Positions 43,532 to 54,053 of a stretch of 64,000 bases of DNA are shown here, one piece after another (position 1 is the stretch's first letter; every line of letters begins with the position of its first letter). The position numbers and the translations under genes are program-made. Source of the stretch: Salinisphaera hydrothermalis. GTDB lineage: Bacteria; Pseudomonadota; Gammaproteobacteria; Nevskiales; Salinisphaeraceae. The notes below the pieces were generated by a model. That model was given only the letters and a program-made list of their open reading frames with translations. It made no database searches and was not told where the DNA came from. Location: assembly GCF_040361195.1 (NCBI RefSeq), contig NZ_APNE01000007.1. The stretch is one strand, 5' to 3'.

Positions 43532-45427
43532 TTACGCGGCGCTGGCATCCGACTGCAGCGTTTCGAGTTCCTCGGCTTTCTCCATCCAGGTGGTTTCGGC
43601 CGCATCGAGTTGCTTGCGCAGTCGGCCCTGTTCCTGCGACAGACGAGCCGATTCGGTCGGGCTTTCGTACACGCTGGGCTTGGCCAGCTCGGCCTCGACG
43701 TGTTCGATCTGCTTCGTGAGCCGTTCGACTTCGCTTTCCGCTTTCTTGAGCGCGTTGCGCAGCGGCTTTTCCTTCGCTCGTTGCTCGGCCGCGCTGCGCC
43801 GGTTGGCCGCATTGCTGTGGCTCGTCGGTTTGGCGACGTCCTGGCCTTCGCGGGCCGCGCCCTGGCGGGTGATCCACTTCGCGTAATCGTCCAGATCGCC
43901 GTCGAAGGGTGCGAGCGCGCCGTCATCGACGCGCCAGAGCTGGTCGCAGGTGGCATCGATGAGATGGCGATCATGAGCGATCATCACCACGGCGCCGGTA
44001 AAGCCGGCCAGCGCGGTCTCCAGCGCGTGGCGCATGTCGAGATCGAGATGGTTGGTCGGCTCGTCCAGCAGCAACAGGTTGGGCTTGCTGTGTACCACCA
44101 GGGCGAGCGCCAGGCGGGCTTTTTCGCCGCCGGAGAACGGGCCGATCGGCTCCAGCGCCTTGTCGCCCCGGAAATCGAAGCCGCCGAGGAAATCGCGGAT
44201 ATGCTGTTCCGAGGCTTTCGGGTCCTGACGCTGGAGATGCTGGGCGGCACTGGCGTTGTCGTCCAGCACTTCGAGCTGATGCTGGGCGAAGTAGCCGACG
44301 TTGAGGTATTTGTCGTACTGCACCTCGCCGCCCATGGGCGCCAGCGCGCCGGCCAGCAATTTCATGACCGTCGATTTGCCGGCGCCGTTGCGGCCCAGAA
44401 TAGCGAGCCGGTCGCCGGGGATGAGCCGCAGTTTGATGTCTTCCACCAGCGGCGTGTCGTCGTAGCCGACGTCGGCATTGTCAGCGCGCAGCAACGTATC
44501 GGGCAGGCGATGGGGCGTGAGGAACTCGAACGAGAACGGCGTATCCCAGTGCGCCGCCTCGACTTTTTCCATGCGCTCCATCTGCTTGAGCTTGCTCTGC
44601 GCCTGACGCGCCTTGGTGGCCTTGGCCCGAAAGCGGTCGACGAAGCCCTGGAGCTGGTTGAGCTTCTTCTGCTGGTTCTCGTAGGCCGCCTGCTGTTGCG
44701 CCTTGGCTTCGGCGCGCATCATTTCGAAGCGCGAATAGTTGCCGGTATACAGCACTGCCTTGCCGTGCTCGAGATGCAGCGTGTGCGTGGCGAGCGCATC
44801 GAGAAAATCGCGATCGTGCGAGATGACCACGAGCGTGGCCGGGTGCGCGGCGAGATAATCCTGCAGCCAGAACACCGCATCCATGTCGAGATGGTTGGTG
44901 GGCTCGTCGAGCAGCAACAGATCGCAGCGTCGCATGAGTGCCGCGGCGAGGTTGAGACGCATGCGCCAGCCGCCGGAGAAGTCGTCGATCGGGGCCTCGT
45001 GGGTCGACGGTGCGAACCCCAGCCCGTGTAGCAGCCGGGCGGCACGGGCGCGCGCGGCATAGCCGTCGATCTCGGCCAGCCGGCCATGCAGTTCGGCCAT
45101 GGCGTTGCCGTCGGCGGTTTCCTCGGCTCGGGCCAGTCGCGACTCGATCGCGCGCAGCTCGACGTCGCCGTCGAGCACGAACTCGATGGCCGGCTGCGAT
45201 CCCGCCGGCGCATGCTGGCGCACGGTGGCGATCTCGACCGACGCCGGAATATCGACTTCACCGGCATCGGGTGCCAGCTCGCCGAGCATCATGGCCAGCA
45301 GGCTGGATTTGCCGGTGCCGTTGGCGCCGACAATGCCCACGCGCTGGCCCGGCTGGATGCGCAGGTCGACATCCTCGAGTAGTTTGCGGGGTCCGCGGCG
45401 GAGGGTGGCGTGCTTGAAGGCGATCAT
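43532..45427 (-). CDS. yheS: ABC-F ATPase, YheS type
   Basis: The 631-residue soluble protein has two ATP-binding cassettes without membrane domains. Walker A motifs are GANGTGKSS and GRNGAGKST, signatures FSGGW and FSGGE, and LLLLDEPTNHLD occurs twice. A long charged linker (MMRAEAKAQQQAAYENQQKK and on) separates the cassettes, and a C-terminal coiled coil (about 555-625) completes the YheS/Uup-like form. ABC-F proteins act on the ribosomal E site to ease stalled translation. The ATG at 45427 (MIAFKHATLRRG) is the family start; the frame is open to 45496. It precedes sbcB by 107 bases on the same strand. Confidence 0.93.
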   Translation of the reverse strand: MIAFKHATLRRGPRKLLEDVDLRIQPGQRVGIVGANGTGKSSLLAMMLGELAPDAGEVDIPASVEIATVRQHAPAGSQPAIEFVLDGDVELRAIESRLARAEETADGNAMAELHGRLAEIDGYAARARAARLLHGLGFAPSTHEAPIDDFSGGWRMRLNLAAALMRRCDLLLLDEPTNHLDMDAVFWLQDYLAAHPATLVVISHDRDFLDALATHTLHLEHGKAVLYTGNYSRFEMMRAEAKAQQQAAYENQQKKLNQLQGFVDRFRAKATKARQAQSKLKQMERMEKVEAAHWDTPFSFEFLTPHRLPDTLLRADNADVGYDDTPLVEDIKLRLIPGDRLAILGRNGAGKSTVMKLLAGALAPMGGEVQYDKYLNVGYFAQHQLEVLDDNASAAQHLQRQDPKASEQHIRDFLGGFDFRGDKALEPIGPFSGGEKARLALALVVHSKPNLLLLDEPTNHLDLDMRHALETALAGFTGAVVMIAHDRHLIDATCDQLWRVDDGALAPFDGDLDDYAKWITRQGAAREGQDVAKPTSHSNAANRRSAAEQRAKEKPLRNALKKAESEVERLTKQIEHVEAELAKPSVYESPTESARLSQEQGRLRKQLDAAETTWMEKAEELETLQSDASAA

Positions 45428-45653
45428 GGGCGTGATTGTAAAGGATTCAGCGGCCGCGACCGATCGGAGGTTCGCGGCGAATCGATAACCGGGCATCCTC
45501 CCACGGCTTGCCGAGGACTAACGGCGGCCTAGTTTTTGCTTTGCAGCGCAAACGCCGGCGGCGCAGCGAACGGGGCAACGGCGGTGCGTACCGTAGGTCG
45601 TGAGATCGACCGTCGGCGCATTGGATTCATCACGGGGGCGACAGGGAACGAAA

Positions 45654-45944
45654 ATGACCATCGATCGGAAATTTCATGGCGCGTTGTACGCGATCGCGAG
45701 TCTGGTACTGCTTGTGGTGGTCACGTTGCCGATCTACTGGCTGCTGGTGGTCACGGGTGCGCCCTGGGCGCTGTGCTACTGGGTGATGTCGTTCATGATC
45801 AGCGGCGGAATTTATGTGGCTTGGTGTCTGTATGCCGAGCGCCCGCTGGAGACCGGGCCGTTTTTCGGGGTGACGCTCGTCTTTGCCACCGTGATGACCG
45901 CGCTCTACGTGGTGACCACGGGAACGAGCACGCTGACCGGCTGA
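45654..45944 (+). CDS. Small three-segment membrane protein
   Basis: The 96-residue product has three hydrophobic segments (about 10-32, 38-58 and 66-86) with short loops and a polar N-terminus MTIDRKFHG. AGGGAACG just before the ATG at 45654 supports this start over an ATG at 45600. I do not recognise a family. It lies alone between the divergent ABC-F gene and the convergent rhlE. Confidence 0.65.
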   Translation: MTIDRKFHGALYAIASLVLLVVVTLPIYWLLVVTGAPWALCYWVMSFMISGGIYVAWCLYAERPLETGPFFGVTLVFATVMTALYVVTTGTSTLTG

Positions 45945-46055
45945 AACGCCGTGGGCGGGGGCCGAGCGCGGCGCTCGACAGGGCGCGATCGCCGTAGATC
46001 GCAGAAGAGGGCCCGTGGAATCGGGTTCGATAAGGGCCGGCGCCCGCACGAGCTC

Positions 46056-46090
46056 AAAAAAAAGCGCGCCGGGCTTGGGCCGGGCGCGCT
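46056..46090 (-). terminator. Intrinsic terminator of rhlE
   Basis: On the minus strand AGCGCGCCCGGC pairs with GCCCGGCGCGCT around a short loop, followed by eight T. It starts about 50 bases after the rhlE stop. Confidence 0.9.
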
Positions 46091-46139
46091 CTTCTTCAGA
46101 TCGCTTCATGCGCGAGCGCACGAAGCAGCCGCGAGCCGA

Positions 46140-47549
<1,410 letters not shown>

Positions 47550-47785
47550 GCATTGTCCTGGTGGTGTGAATAGCAGACCGACCTGGATTGTTGTGCAGTG
47601 TCCGTGTCGATCTTCGGCGGCCGGGCGGAAAAGCGCCGCCGCACGTTGTGGCCGGGCCCGAGTGATGCCGGGCGCTGGAAGCAGCCAGGCCGTAGTATAC
47701 CTGGGCGGCAGCGACGCGTCATCGCAGCGTTTCGATGTTTTTATGGCATCGTAATCGGCATCGTCCGTCCATGTTTGTGCCTACC

Positions 47786-48301
47786 ATGAGCGAAGAATTC
47801 GTGCCGCTGCGCATCGCGGTGCTGACCGTCTCCGATACCCGTACCGAGGCGACCGACAAATCCGGCCGCGTGCTGGTTGAACGCCTGGAAGCGGCGGGGC
47901 ACGTGCTGCATGACAAACGGATCTGCCCGGACGATGTTCACGAGCTGCGGGCGATCGTGGCGCGCTGGATCGCGGATGCGGTGCCGGACGTGGTCATCAC
48001 GACCGGCGGAACGGGGCTCACCGGACGGGACGTGACGCCGCAGGCGATCGAGGTGCTGTTCGATCGGCGCATCGACGGTTTCGGCGAGATGTTCCGCATG
48101 CTGTCCTACGAATCCATCGGCACGTCCACACTGCAGTCGCGTGCCATCGCCGGGGTGGCTAAGGCGACGTTCGTGTTCTGTCTGCCCGGTTCGTCGGGCG
48201 CCGTAGCCGACGGTTGGGACAAGCTGATTGCCGCCCAGATCGATTCCCGCACGCGTCCATGCAATCTGCAGGAGCTGCGCCCTCGACTAATGGAGCGTTG
48301 A
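47786..48301 (+). CDS. moaB: Molybdenum cofactor biosynthesis protein B
   Basis: The 171-residue product matches MoaB along its length: FVPLRIAVLTVSDTRTEATDKSGRVLVERL, VVITTGGTGLTGRDVTPQAIEVLFDR, GFGEMFRMLSYESIGTSTLQSRAIAGVAKATFVFCLPGS. The family adenylylates molybdopterin or is a close relative of the enzyme that does. Two starts are possible, 47771 and 47786; the second matches E. coli MoaB better, and neither has a clear ribosome site. No other molybdenum-cofactor gene is nearby. Confidence 0.93.
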   Translation: MSEEFVPLRIAVLTVSDTRTEATDKSGRVLVERLEAAGHVLHDKRICPDDVHELRAIVARWIADAVPDVVITTGGTGLTGRDVTPQAIEVLFDRRIDGFGEMFRMLSYESIGTSTLQSRAIAGVAKATFVFCLPGSSGAVADGWDKLIAAQIDSRTRPCNLQELRPRLMER

Positions 48302-48394
48302 TTCGGGATTGTCGACCCCTGTATACAATCGAACTCAATTCGCCTCGCCAGCGCGTCTCCAAGGCGATCTGTCTTATAAATCAGAACGATCGTG

Positions 48395-48416
48395 CTGTCA
48401 CAGAATTGTCAAAAAG
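48395..48416 (+). promoter_or_regulatory. PhoB box upstream of the porin gene
   Basis: CTGTCACAGAA followed directly by TTGTCAAAAAG makes two 11-base units of the PhoB direct repeat with TGTCA in each. A further half-site-like CTGTCTTATAA lies at 48369-48379. The box is about 80 bases before the start of a phosphate-selective-type porin gene, which is the expected context. A clear -10 box was not found. Confidence 0.75.
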
Positions 48417-48498
48417 GCGAACATCAGCCGCGCCCAGTTGTGCTTACCATCAGCTGGGGACGACCGGACATTCAGCTCAAATTATTCAGGGGAAAATA

Positions 48499-50022
48499 AT
48501 GGATTCAGGGAGACTATGGCGGGCCAGCGTCATGACCGCCGTCGTGGCCAGCGCGTCCGTGTACGTGCCGGCCGCGATGGCGCAATCGGCGCCGTCCAAT
48601 GCCGAGCTAGCCAATCTGGTCAAGCAGCAGGCCGCGCAGATCCAGCGCCTGAACGCGCGGATCGATCAACTCGAACAGCAGCGTAGCGGCCAGGGCGCCT
48701 CACAGACGGCGTCTTCGGGCATGAGCGCGAACGCCGCCAACGGTGGCGCGCCGCGTCAAACCCAGCCTTCGGTGCCGTCTGGCAAGGCGGCCGAAAAAGC
48801 CACTTACGCCAGCAACGGTCAGAGTAACGCCAGTCTGGAACAGCGCGTGTCCAAGTTGGAGAAGGACAGCGTCAAGGTGGACTGGTCGGACGGCGCGCCC
48901 GAGCTGTCGAGCCCGAACGGCGACTATACGTTCGGCATCGGCGGTCGTATTCAGTACGATTTTTCGGGCACGACGGGATCCGACTACAACAGCCGGAACA
49001 TCACCGGGTCCGAGTTCCGTCGGATTCGGCTGGATGCGCACGGCAAGGTCGCCGGCTGGCTGATGTACAAGTCCGAACTGGACTTCGCTGGCAACAGCGT
49101 GGGCATCCGCGACATGTACCTGGCGGCCCAGAAGAACTTCGAGCTCGGCAAGGGCGTGGTGTATCTCGGCAGCAAGTTCTCGGACAGCGGTCTCGATGGC
49201 CGGACGTCTTCGAAATACACCTGGTTCACCGAGCGCAACACCGTCGCCAACGCGATCTCACTGGCGCCGGGCGCCTACAACGTGGGCGTGAGCACCGCGT
49301 TCTATGGCAAGCAAGACGACCATATCTCGTTCGCTGTGACCAATGGCTCGACCAACGACAGTAATAAGTCGTCGGACAACGTCCTGATTCGCTCTCGTGC
49401 GCACTGGGATCCGATCAATACCGGCAACACCATCGTGCACCTGGGTGCCAACGGCTATTATGAAGACTATAGCTCGGGTCACTCGGGCTTCTCCGACCGG
49501 ACGATCATTGCTGATCACTACAACGGTAACCTCCGCGTGGAGGGGCCTGAACTCAATGCCGACAGCAGCACGTCGTACGGTTTCGAGCTGGCTGGGCTGA
49601 CCGGTCCGTTCGCCGCCGGCGCCGAATATGGTCGTCTGGACGTCAACGCCCGCAACGGCGGTACGGATACCCATATCGATGCCTACTCGGCCCAGGTCGG
49701 TGTATCGCTCACCGGCGAGAAGTTCGGCTATTCCACCAAGCAAGGTGTGTGGACGCATCCGGACGTTGCGCATCCGGTCACCCAGGGCGGTATCGGTGCG
49801 TGGCAGCTCATGGCGCGCTATCAAGCGGTCAACGCCCACCACAGTGCCATCTACGGCGGTGGGACCGGCCATGGTACGACCGTGGGTCTGAGCTGGTATC
49901 TGAACGACTACATGCGTGTGCTGCTGGACGACACGCTGTGGCAGACGGATAACCGCAGCGGTTCTTACACCGGTGTCGACAACGGCAATACGGTCAGCGC
50001 CCGAACGCAGATCGTGTTCTAA
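48499..50022 (+). CDS. Phosphate/polyphosphate-selective porin, OprO/OprP family
   Basis: The 507-residue outer-membrane protein has a signal peptide ending near AMAQS (about 28). A periplasmic coiled coil follows (AELANLVKQQAAQIQRLNARIDQLEQQ, about 34-60), then a Ser/Ala/Gly linker and a beta-barrel starting near GDYTFGIGGRIQYDF. The barrel continues with alternating strands to the terminal Phe in ARTQIVF. Long coiled coil plus barrel is the OprO/OprP (porin O/P) pattern. AGGGGA before the ATG at 48499 sets the start. The PhoB box upstream and the terminator at 50043 define a single-gene, probably phosphate-starvation-induced unit. Confidence 0.87.
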   Translation: MDSGRLWRASVMTAVVASASVYVPAAMAQSAPSNAELANLVKQQAAQIQRLNARIDQLEQQRSGQGASQTASSGMSANAANGGAPRQTQPSVPSGKAAEKATYASNGQSNASLEQRVSKLEKDSVKVDWSDGAPELSSPNGDYTFGIGGRIQYDFSGTTGSDYNSRNITGSEFRRIRLDAHGKVAGWLMYKSELDFAGNSVGIRDMYLAAQKNFELGKGVVYLGSKFSDSGLDGRTSSKYTWFTERNTVANAISLAPGAYNVGVSTAFYGKQDDHISFAVTNGSTNDSNKSSDNVLIRSRAHWDPINTGNTIVHLGANGYYEDYSSGHSGFSDRTIIADHYNGNLRVEGPELNADSSTSYGFELAGLTGPFAAGAEYGRLDVNARNGGTDTHIDAYSAQVGVSLTGEKFGYSTKQGVWTHPDVAHPVTQGGIGAWQLMARYQAVNAHHSAIYGGGTGHGTTVGLSWYLNDYMRVLLDDTLWQTDNRSGSYTGVDNGNTVSARTQIVF

Positions 50023-50042
50023 CGGCGACTTCGCCGGATACG

Positions 50043-50080
50043 AAAAAAGCCTCCGCCGATCGCTCGGCGGGGGCTTTTTT
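50043..50080. terminator. Bidirectional terminator between the porin and ppa
   Basis: Six A, GCCTCCGCCG, ATCGCT, CGGCGGGGGC, six T. It serves the porin gene on the plus strand and ppa on the minus strand. Confidence 0.92.
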
Positions 50081-50111
50081 GTGCGGACGCCGGCGAGCGC
50101 CGGCTGCCCGT

Positions 50112-50645
50112 TCAGCCCTTGTTGTAGGCCTCGATGGATTTCTCGATCTCGGCCTTGGCCTTGGCGGCGTTTTCCCAGCCGGTGATCTTCGACCACTTGC
50201 CCTTCTCGTGGGCCTTGTAGTTCTCGAAGAAGTGGGAAATCTTGTTGCGCAGACGCTCGTCGACGTCGTCCAGATCGCGCACGTCCTTGTAGTAGTCGGT
50301 GCTGATCTTGTCGGTCGGGACGGCCAGAATCTTGGCGTCCAGGCCCGATTCGTCTTCGGTGCCCAGCACGGCGACGGGGCGGCACTTGATCACCGCACCC
50401 GGCACGATCGGCTCGGGGGTGAGGACCAGCACATCCACCGGATCGCCGTCGTCGTACAGCGTCTTCGGCACGAAGCCGTAGTTGGCCGGATAGTGCATCG
50501 ACACGTTCATGAAGCGGTCCACCATCAAGCAGTTGGTGTCCTTGTCCACTTCGTATTTCACCGAGGACGAGCCCTCGACGATTTCGATGATGACGTTGAT
50601 TTCCTCGGGCGGGTTCTTGCCCGGCGTCAGTGCTTCGTAGCCCAT
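50112..50645 (-). CDS. ppa: Inorganic pyrophosphatase
   Basis: Ppa splits pyrophosphate into two phosphates, pulling biosynthetic reactions forward. The 177-residue product is a family I enzyme with the metal-binding block DGDPVDVLVL, KYEVDKDTNCLMVDRF, HYPANYGFVPKTL and KISHFFENYKAHEKGKW. AAGAGG before the ATG at 50645 supports the start. It is 78 bases downstream of the PPi-dependent phosphofructokinase gene on the same strand, so both PPi-consuming enzymes may be cotranscribed. Confidence 0.96.
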   Translation of the reverse strand: MGYEALTPGKNPPEEINVIIEIVEGSSSVKYEVDKDTNCLMVDRFMNVSMHYPANYGFVPKTLYDDGDPVDVLVLTPEPIVPGAVIKCRPVAVLGTEDESGLDAKILAVPTDKISTDYYKDVRDLDDVDERLRNKISHFFENYKAHEKGKWSKITGWENAAKAKAEIEKSIEAYNKG

Positions 50646-50723
50646 ATGCGCCTCTTGTGGTGTCGTTGAACGGAATTTGACGATGATCGGATCGCGTGCC
50701 GCGTAGTGTACCGAAGCCGCGAC

Positions 50724-51986
50724 TCAAATCTCGAAGTGGGTATTCAGCTTTTTCGGCACGGCGTGGTTCTTCAGCCGCGCGTAGTCGGGCAGTCCGTCGA
50801 CGTACGGCGGGTAACTCTCGCCGGCAATCAGCGGTTTGAGATAACGCCGCGCCGTGTCGGTGATGTGGAAGCCGTCCGCGCTGATGAAATCACGCGGCAT
50901 GAATTTCTCCACGTTGGCGACCTCCTGCAGCGAGGCTTCACCGATGGACCACCGGTATGGTTCGTCGGACTCGCGTTCGATAGTCACCATCACGCCGGAC
51001 TTGCCGGCGACCGCGTACTCCACTGCGGCCCGGCCGACGGCATAGGCCTGTTCGACGTCGGTCGCCGAAGCGATGTGACGCGCGGCGCGCATCAGGTAAT
51101 CGGCGATGGCGTAGTGGTATTTGTACCCCAGATGCGATTTGATCAGCTCGGCTATTTTCGGTGCCACGCCGCCCAGCTGCACATGGCCGAAGGCGTCCGC
51201 CTCGCGCCCGTCGCCGCGGGTGAAATCGGTGCCGATCTCCACGCCTTCGGACGCCACGATGGTGCAGAAACCGTATTGCTTGACCGTTGCGTCGACCTTC
51301 GCGAGAAATTTCGCGCGATCGAACTCGATCTCCGGGAACAACAGAATATGCGGGGCATCGCCCTCGAACTCGGCAGCGAGCCCGCCGGCCGCCGCCGTCC
51401 AGCCCGCATGCCGGCCCATGACCTCGAGGATGAAGACCTTGGTCGAGGTCTTGCACATGCTGTGCAGGTCGTAGCCGGCCTCGCGGATGGATACGGCGGT
51501 GTATTTGGCTACGCTACCGAACCCGGGGGAACAGTCGGTATGCGGCAGGTCGTTGTCCATGGTCTTGGGGATATGGATCGCCTGAATGGGATAGCCCATC
51601 TCGTCCGACAGATGGCTGATCTTTTCGCAGGTATCGGCTGAGTCGCCGCCGCCGTTATAGAAGAAATAGCCGATGTTGTGGGCTTTGAATACCTCGATCA
51701 GCCGTTCGTATTCGACGCGATTTTCATCCAGCCCCTTGAGCTTGTAGCGGGCCGAGCCGAATGCGCCGGCCGGGGTATGACGCAGGGCGGCGACGGTGGC
51801 CGCGTTCTCCGCCGAAGTATCGATCAAGTCCTCGGTCAGCGCGCCGACGATGCCGTCGCGCCCGGCATAGAGCGCGCCGATGGTGTCGCTGTTTTCGCGT
51901 GCCGCCTCGATAACGCCGGCGGCCGATGCGTTGATTACTGCCGTGACCCCACCGCTCTGAGCATAGAAGGCGTTCTTCTTCGTCAT
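50724..51986 (-). CDS. pfp: Pyrophosphate-dependent 6-phosphofructokinase
   Basis: The enzyme reversibly phosphorylates fructose 6-phosphate with pyrophosphate instead of ATP. The 420-residue product has AQSGGVTAVINASAAG at the N-terminus, FYNGGGDSADTCEKIS, the substrate block IPKTMDNDLPHTDCSPGFGS, and MGRHAGWTAAAGG. These are typical of the PPi-dependent group, where residues near GGGDS and PKTMDND replace those that select ATP. AAGGGA before the ATG at 51986 sets the start. Confidence 0.9.
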   Translation of the reverse strand: MTKKNAFYAQSGGVTAVINASAAGVIEAARENSDTIGALYAGRDGIVGALTEDLIDTSAENAATVAALRHTPAGAFGSARYKLKGLDENRVEYERLIEVFKAHNIGYFFYNGGGDSADTCEKISHLSDEMGYPIQAIHIPKTMDNDLPHTDCSPGFGSVAKYTAVSIREAGYDLHSMCKTSTKVFILEVMGRHAGWTAAAGGLAAEFEGDAPHILLFPEIEFDRAKFLAKVDATVKQYGFCTIVASEGVEIGTDFTRGDGREADAFGHVQLGGVAPKIAELIKSHLGYKYHYAIADYLMRAARHIASATDVEQAYAVGRAAVEYAVAGKSGVMVTIERESDEPYRWSIGEASLQEVANVEKFMPRDFISADGFHITDTARRYLKPLIAGESYPPYVDGLPDYARLKNHAVPKKLNTHFEI

Positions 51987-52262
51987 CCGTTTTTCCCTTG
52001 ATGAGTCGGCCGGTCCCCGGCGCCGGCCGGTCGTGCGTTTTAGCGTTCTCGGGCTGAACAGCCGGTGATCGTACGGCGACGGCGTCGTGAAACCCTGTGG
52101 CCGCAAGCGTCTGGCGCCCAGCATACGTGAGCGCGCGAGCCCGCGACAATTGACTTAGCGGGGGGCAGCCAGTAACGTCGAGCGTCGGCCAGCGACTCGG
52201 GCACATTCAGTTTGCGCGGCGGCCACCACCCAAGAAATCCAAGGTCTTTTGGCGGAGATATC

Positions 52263-52820
52263 ATGCTGAAAATCGTGCTGCTGGGCGCGCCCGGCTCGGG
52301 CAAGGGAACGCAAAGCGCCAAGCTTGTCGAGGAGTACGGCGTGCCGCAGATCTCGACGGGGGATCTGCTGCGCACAGCGGTGGCCGACCAGACCGAGCTT
52401 GGCCTCAAGGCCAAGACAGCGATGGATGCCGGCGAGCTGGTATCCGACGATATCGTGGTCGGCATGATCCGGGAGCGTCTGAACCAGCCGGATACCGAAA
52501 ACGGCTTCATTCTCGACGGTTTCCCGCGCAGCGAAGCGCAGGCGGAGACGCTTGACGAACTGCTCGGCGAGCTCGATCGCCCGTTGCAGTGCGTCGTGCA
52601 TCTGAAAGTCGACAACGAAGAGATCGTCCAGCGTCTGATGGCACGCGGTCGGGCCGACGACAACGAAGAAACGATTCGGAACCGGTTGTCGGTCTATCAG
52701 GAACAGACGCAGCCGCTGGTGGCCTATTACGAGCAGCAAGGTCTGCTCAAGCCGGTCGCCGGCGTCGGCACGGTCGACGAGATCTACGCCCGAATCAAGA
52801 CCGCGCTCGCCGACGTCTGA
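52263..52820 (+). CDS. adk: Adenylate kinase, short form
   Basis: Adk interconverts 2 ADP with ATP and AMP. The 185-residue product has the P-loop GAPGSGKGTQ, STGDLLRTAV, the AMP-site GFILDGFPRSEAQAE, and the short lid RGRADDNEETIRNRLSVYQEQTQPL. The long zinc-finger or LID insertion of E. coli Adk is missing, which makes it a short-type enzyme. GGCGGAG before the ATG at 52263 sets the start. It is divergent from the PPi-dependent phosphofructokinase gene. Confidence 0.94.
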   Translation: MLKIVLLGAPGSGKGTQSAKLVEEYGVPQISTGDLLRTAVADQTELGLKAKTAMDAGELVSDDIVVGMIRERLNQPDTENGFILDGFPRSEAQAETLDELLGELDRPLQCVVHLKVDNEEIVQRLMARGRADDNEETIRNRLSVYQEQTQPLVAYYEQQGLLKPVAGVGTVDEIYARIKTALADV

Positions 52821-52824
52821 TTCC

Positions 52825-52859
52825 CGTTGCGCTGCCGGCCGCAGGCCGGCAGCGCAACG
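52825..52859. terminator. Perfect 16-bp hairpin between adk and rnd
   Basis: CGTTGCGCTGCCGGCC, GCA, then its exact complement. It lies between convergent stops at 52820 and 52870. No T tract follows, but the stem is very stable and probably serves both genes. Confidence 0.6.
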
Positions 52860-52869
52860 AATGCTGTAG

Positions 52870-54036
52870 CTACGATTGGGCCGCGTCGGCCTGGGCCGTC
52901 TCGATGGCGTCGACGACCGCATGGCCGGCGACTTCCGCGCGCCATCCGCGCAGAAGGCGCCCGTCGCGCCGACCGGCCACGATGGCAGCGATATCGGCCC
53001 GGCTGGCGACTGCCGCCGGCGGAATATCGGCCGCCTCGGCCGCCCGGGTGAGTGCCCGCATCCCGGTCTTGATCCGACGACGCGTGATCTCGTCTGGCGG
53101 TCCCGCGTTTGGGTCCAGTACCTCCGATGGGCGTGCCCGGCCGCGTTCTACACAGGCCAGTAGTTCGTCCCCGTAGCGCTCCAGCGTCCTGGATGGCAGG
53201 TCCGGGGTATCGGCCAGTTCGAGATCCGTCTCGGGTTGGTTCTCGGCGATCGCGATCAGTGGGGCGTCGGCGAGAATCCATCGCCGCGGCCGATCGCTGG
53301 CCATGGCCTGGCGCTCCCGCCAGTCGGCGAGTTCGGCCAGGACCTGTTGTGCGCTCGGCGCGAGCCGGTTCCAGGCCTTGATGCGTCGCCATGCCGCACT
53401 TGGATCGACATCGAACCGATCCGGCTCGACCATGCGTTCGAAATCATCGGCCAGCCAGTCGAGTCGGCCGGCGGCGGCCAGCGCCTGACACAGGACCTGA
53501 TAAGCCACGGACAGATAGCGGACATCGTCCGCTGCGTAGTCGAGGGCGCCCTCCGGCAGCGGACGCTTGCTCCAGTCGGTACGCGTATGGCCCTTGGGCA
53601 GATTTTTGTCGAGCAGGGCGTCGACCAGCCGGGCATAGCCCATTTGGTCATCGAAGCCGAGCAGCGGTGCGGCGACCTGCGTATCGAATATCGAAGCCGG
53701 CATCGCCCCGAAGGTATGGTAGAGCACCTCCAGATCCTGCTCGGCGGAATGAAACACCTTGCGCACGTCGCTTGCCGTGAGCAAATCCGCCAGCGGGCGC
53801 AGGTCGGATAGCGCAAGCACGTCGATTAGCGCGACGCGATCGGTATCGGCGATCTGGACTAGACAGAGCTTCGGATAGTACGTCCGTTCGCGCAGGAACT
53901 CCGTATCGACGGCGATCCACTCGCGCGAGGCCAGTTCTGCCACAAGATCGGCCAGCGCGAGGTCGTCGTCTATCGTGACGACGCCGCCGGGCGCCTTCGG
54001 TATCATGCGCTTGGCTTCATCGAGCTTTTCGTTCAT
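52870..54036 (-). CDS. rnd: Ribonuclease D
   Basis: RNase D trims tRNA and other RNA 3' ends. The 388-residue protein has the DEDD exonuclease domain with WIAVDTEFLRERTYYPKLCLVQIA (about 40-62), HSAEQDLEVLYHTFG and the YAADDVRYL motif. HRDC-type helical domains follow (about 215-290 and the C-terminal third). It is divergent from the membrane-protein gene at 54054 with almost no space, so their promoters overlap each other or the coding ends. Confidence 0.94.
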   Translation of the reverse strand: MNEKLDEAKRMIPKAPGGVVTIDDDLALADLVAELASREWIAVDTEFLRERTYYPKLCLVQIADTDRVALIDVLALSDLRPLADLLTASDVRKVFHSAEQDLEVLYHTFGAMPASIFDTQVAAPLLGFDDQMGYARLVDALLDKNLPKGHTRTDWSKRPLPEGALDYAADDVRYLSVAYQVLCQALAAAGRLDWLADDFERMVEPDRFDVDPSAAWRRIKAWNRLAPSAQQVLAELADWRERQAMASDRPRRWILADAPLIAIAENQPETDLELADTPDLPSRTLERYGDELLACVERGRARPSEVLDPNAGPPDEITRRRIKTGMRALTRAAEAADIPPAAVASRADIAAIVAGRRDGRLLRGWRAEVAGHAVVDAIETAQADAAQS

Positions 54037-54053
54037 AGGATCTCGCGTTGACC

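Noticed and set aside
42195..43886. 563-codon open frame opposite sbcB
   Set aside because: It is the mirror of a complete exonuclease I gene, with no ribosome site or recognisable domain.
49258..50727. 489-codon frame running through ppa and the porin on the minus strand
   Set aside because: It crosses two well-supported genes and a bidirectional terminator and has Arg-rich, domain-free composition.
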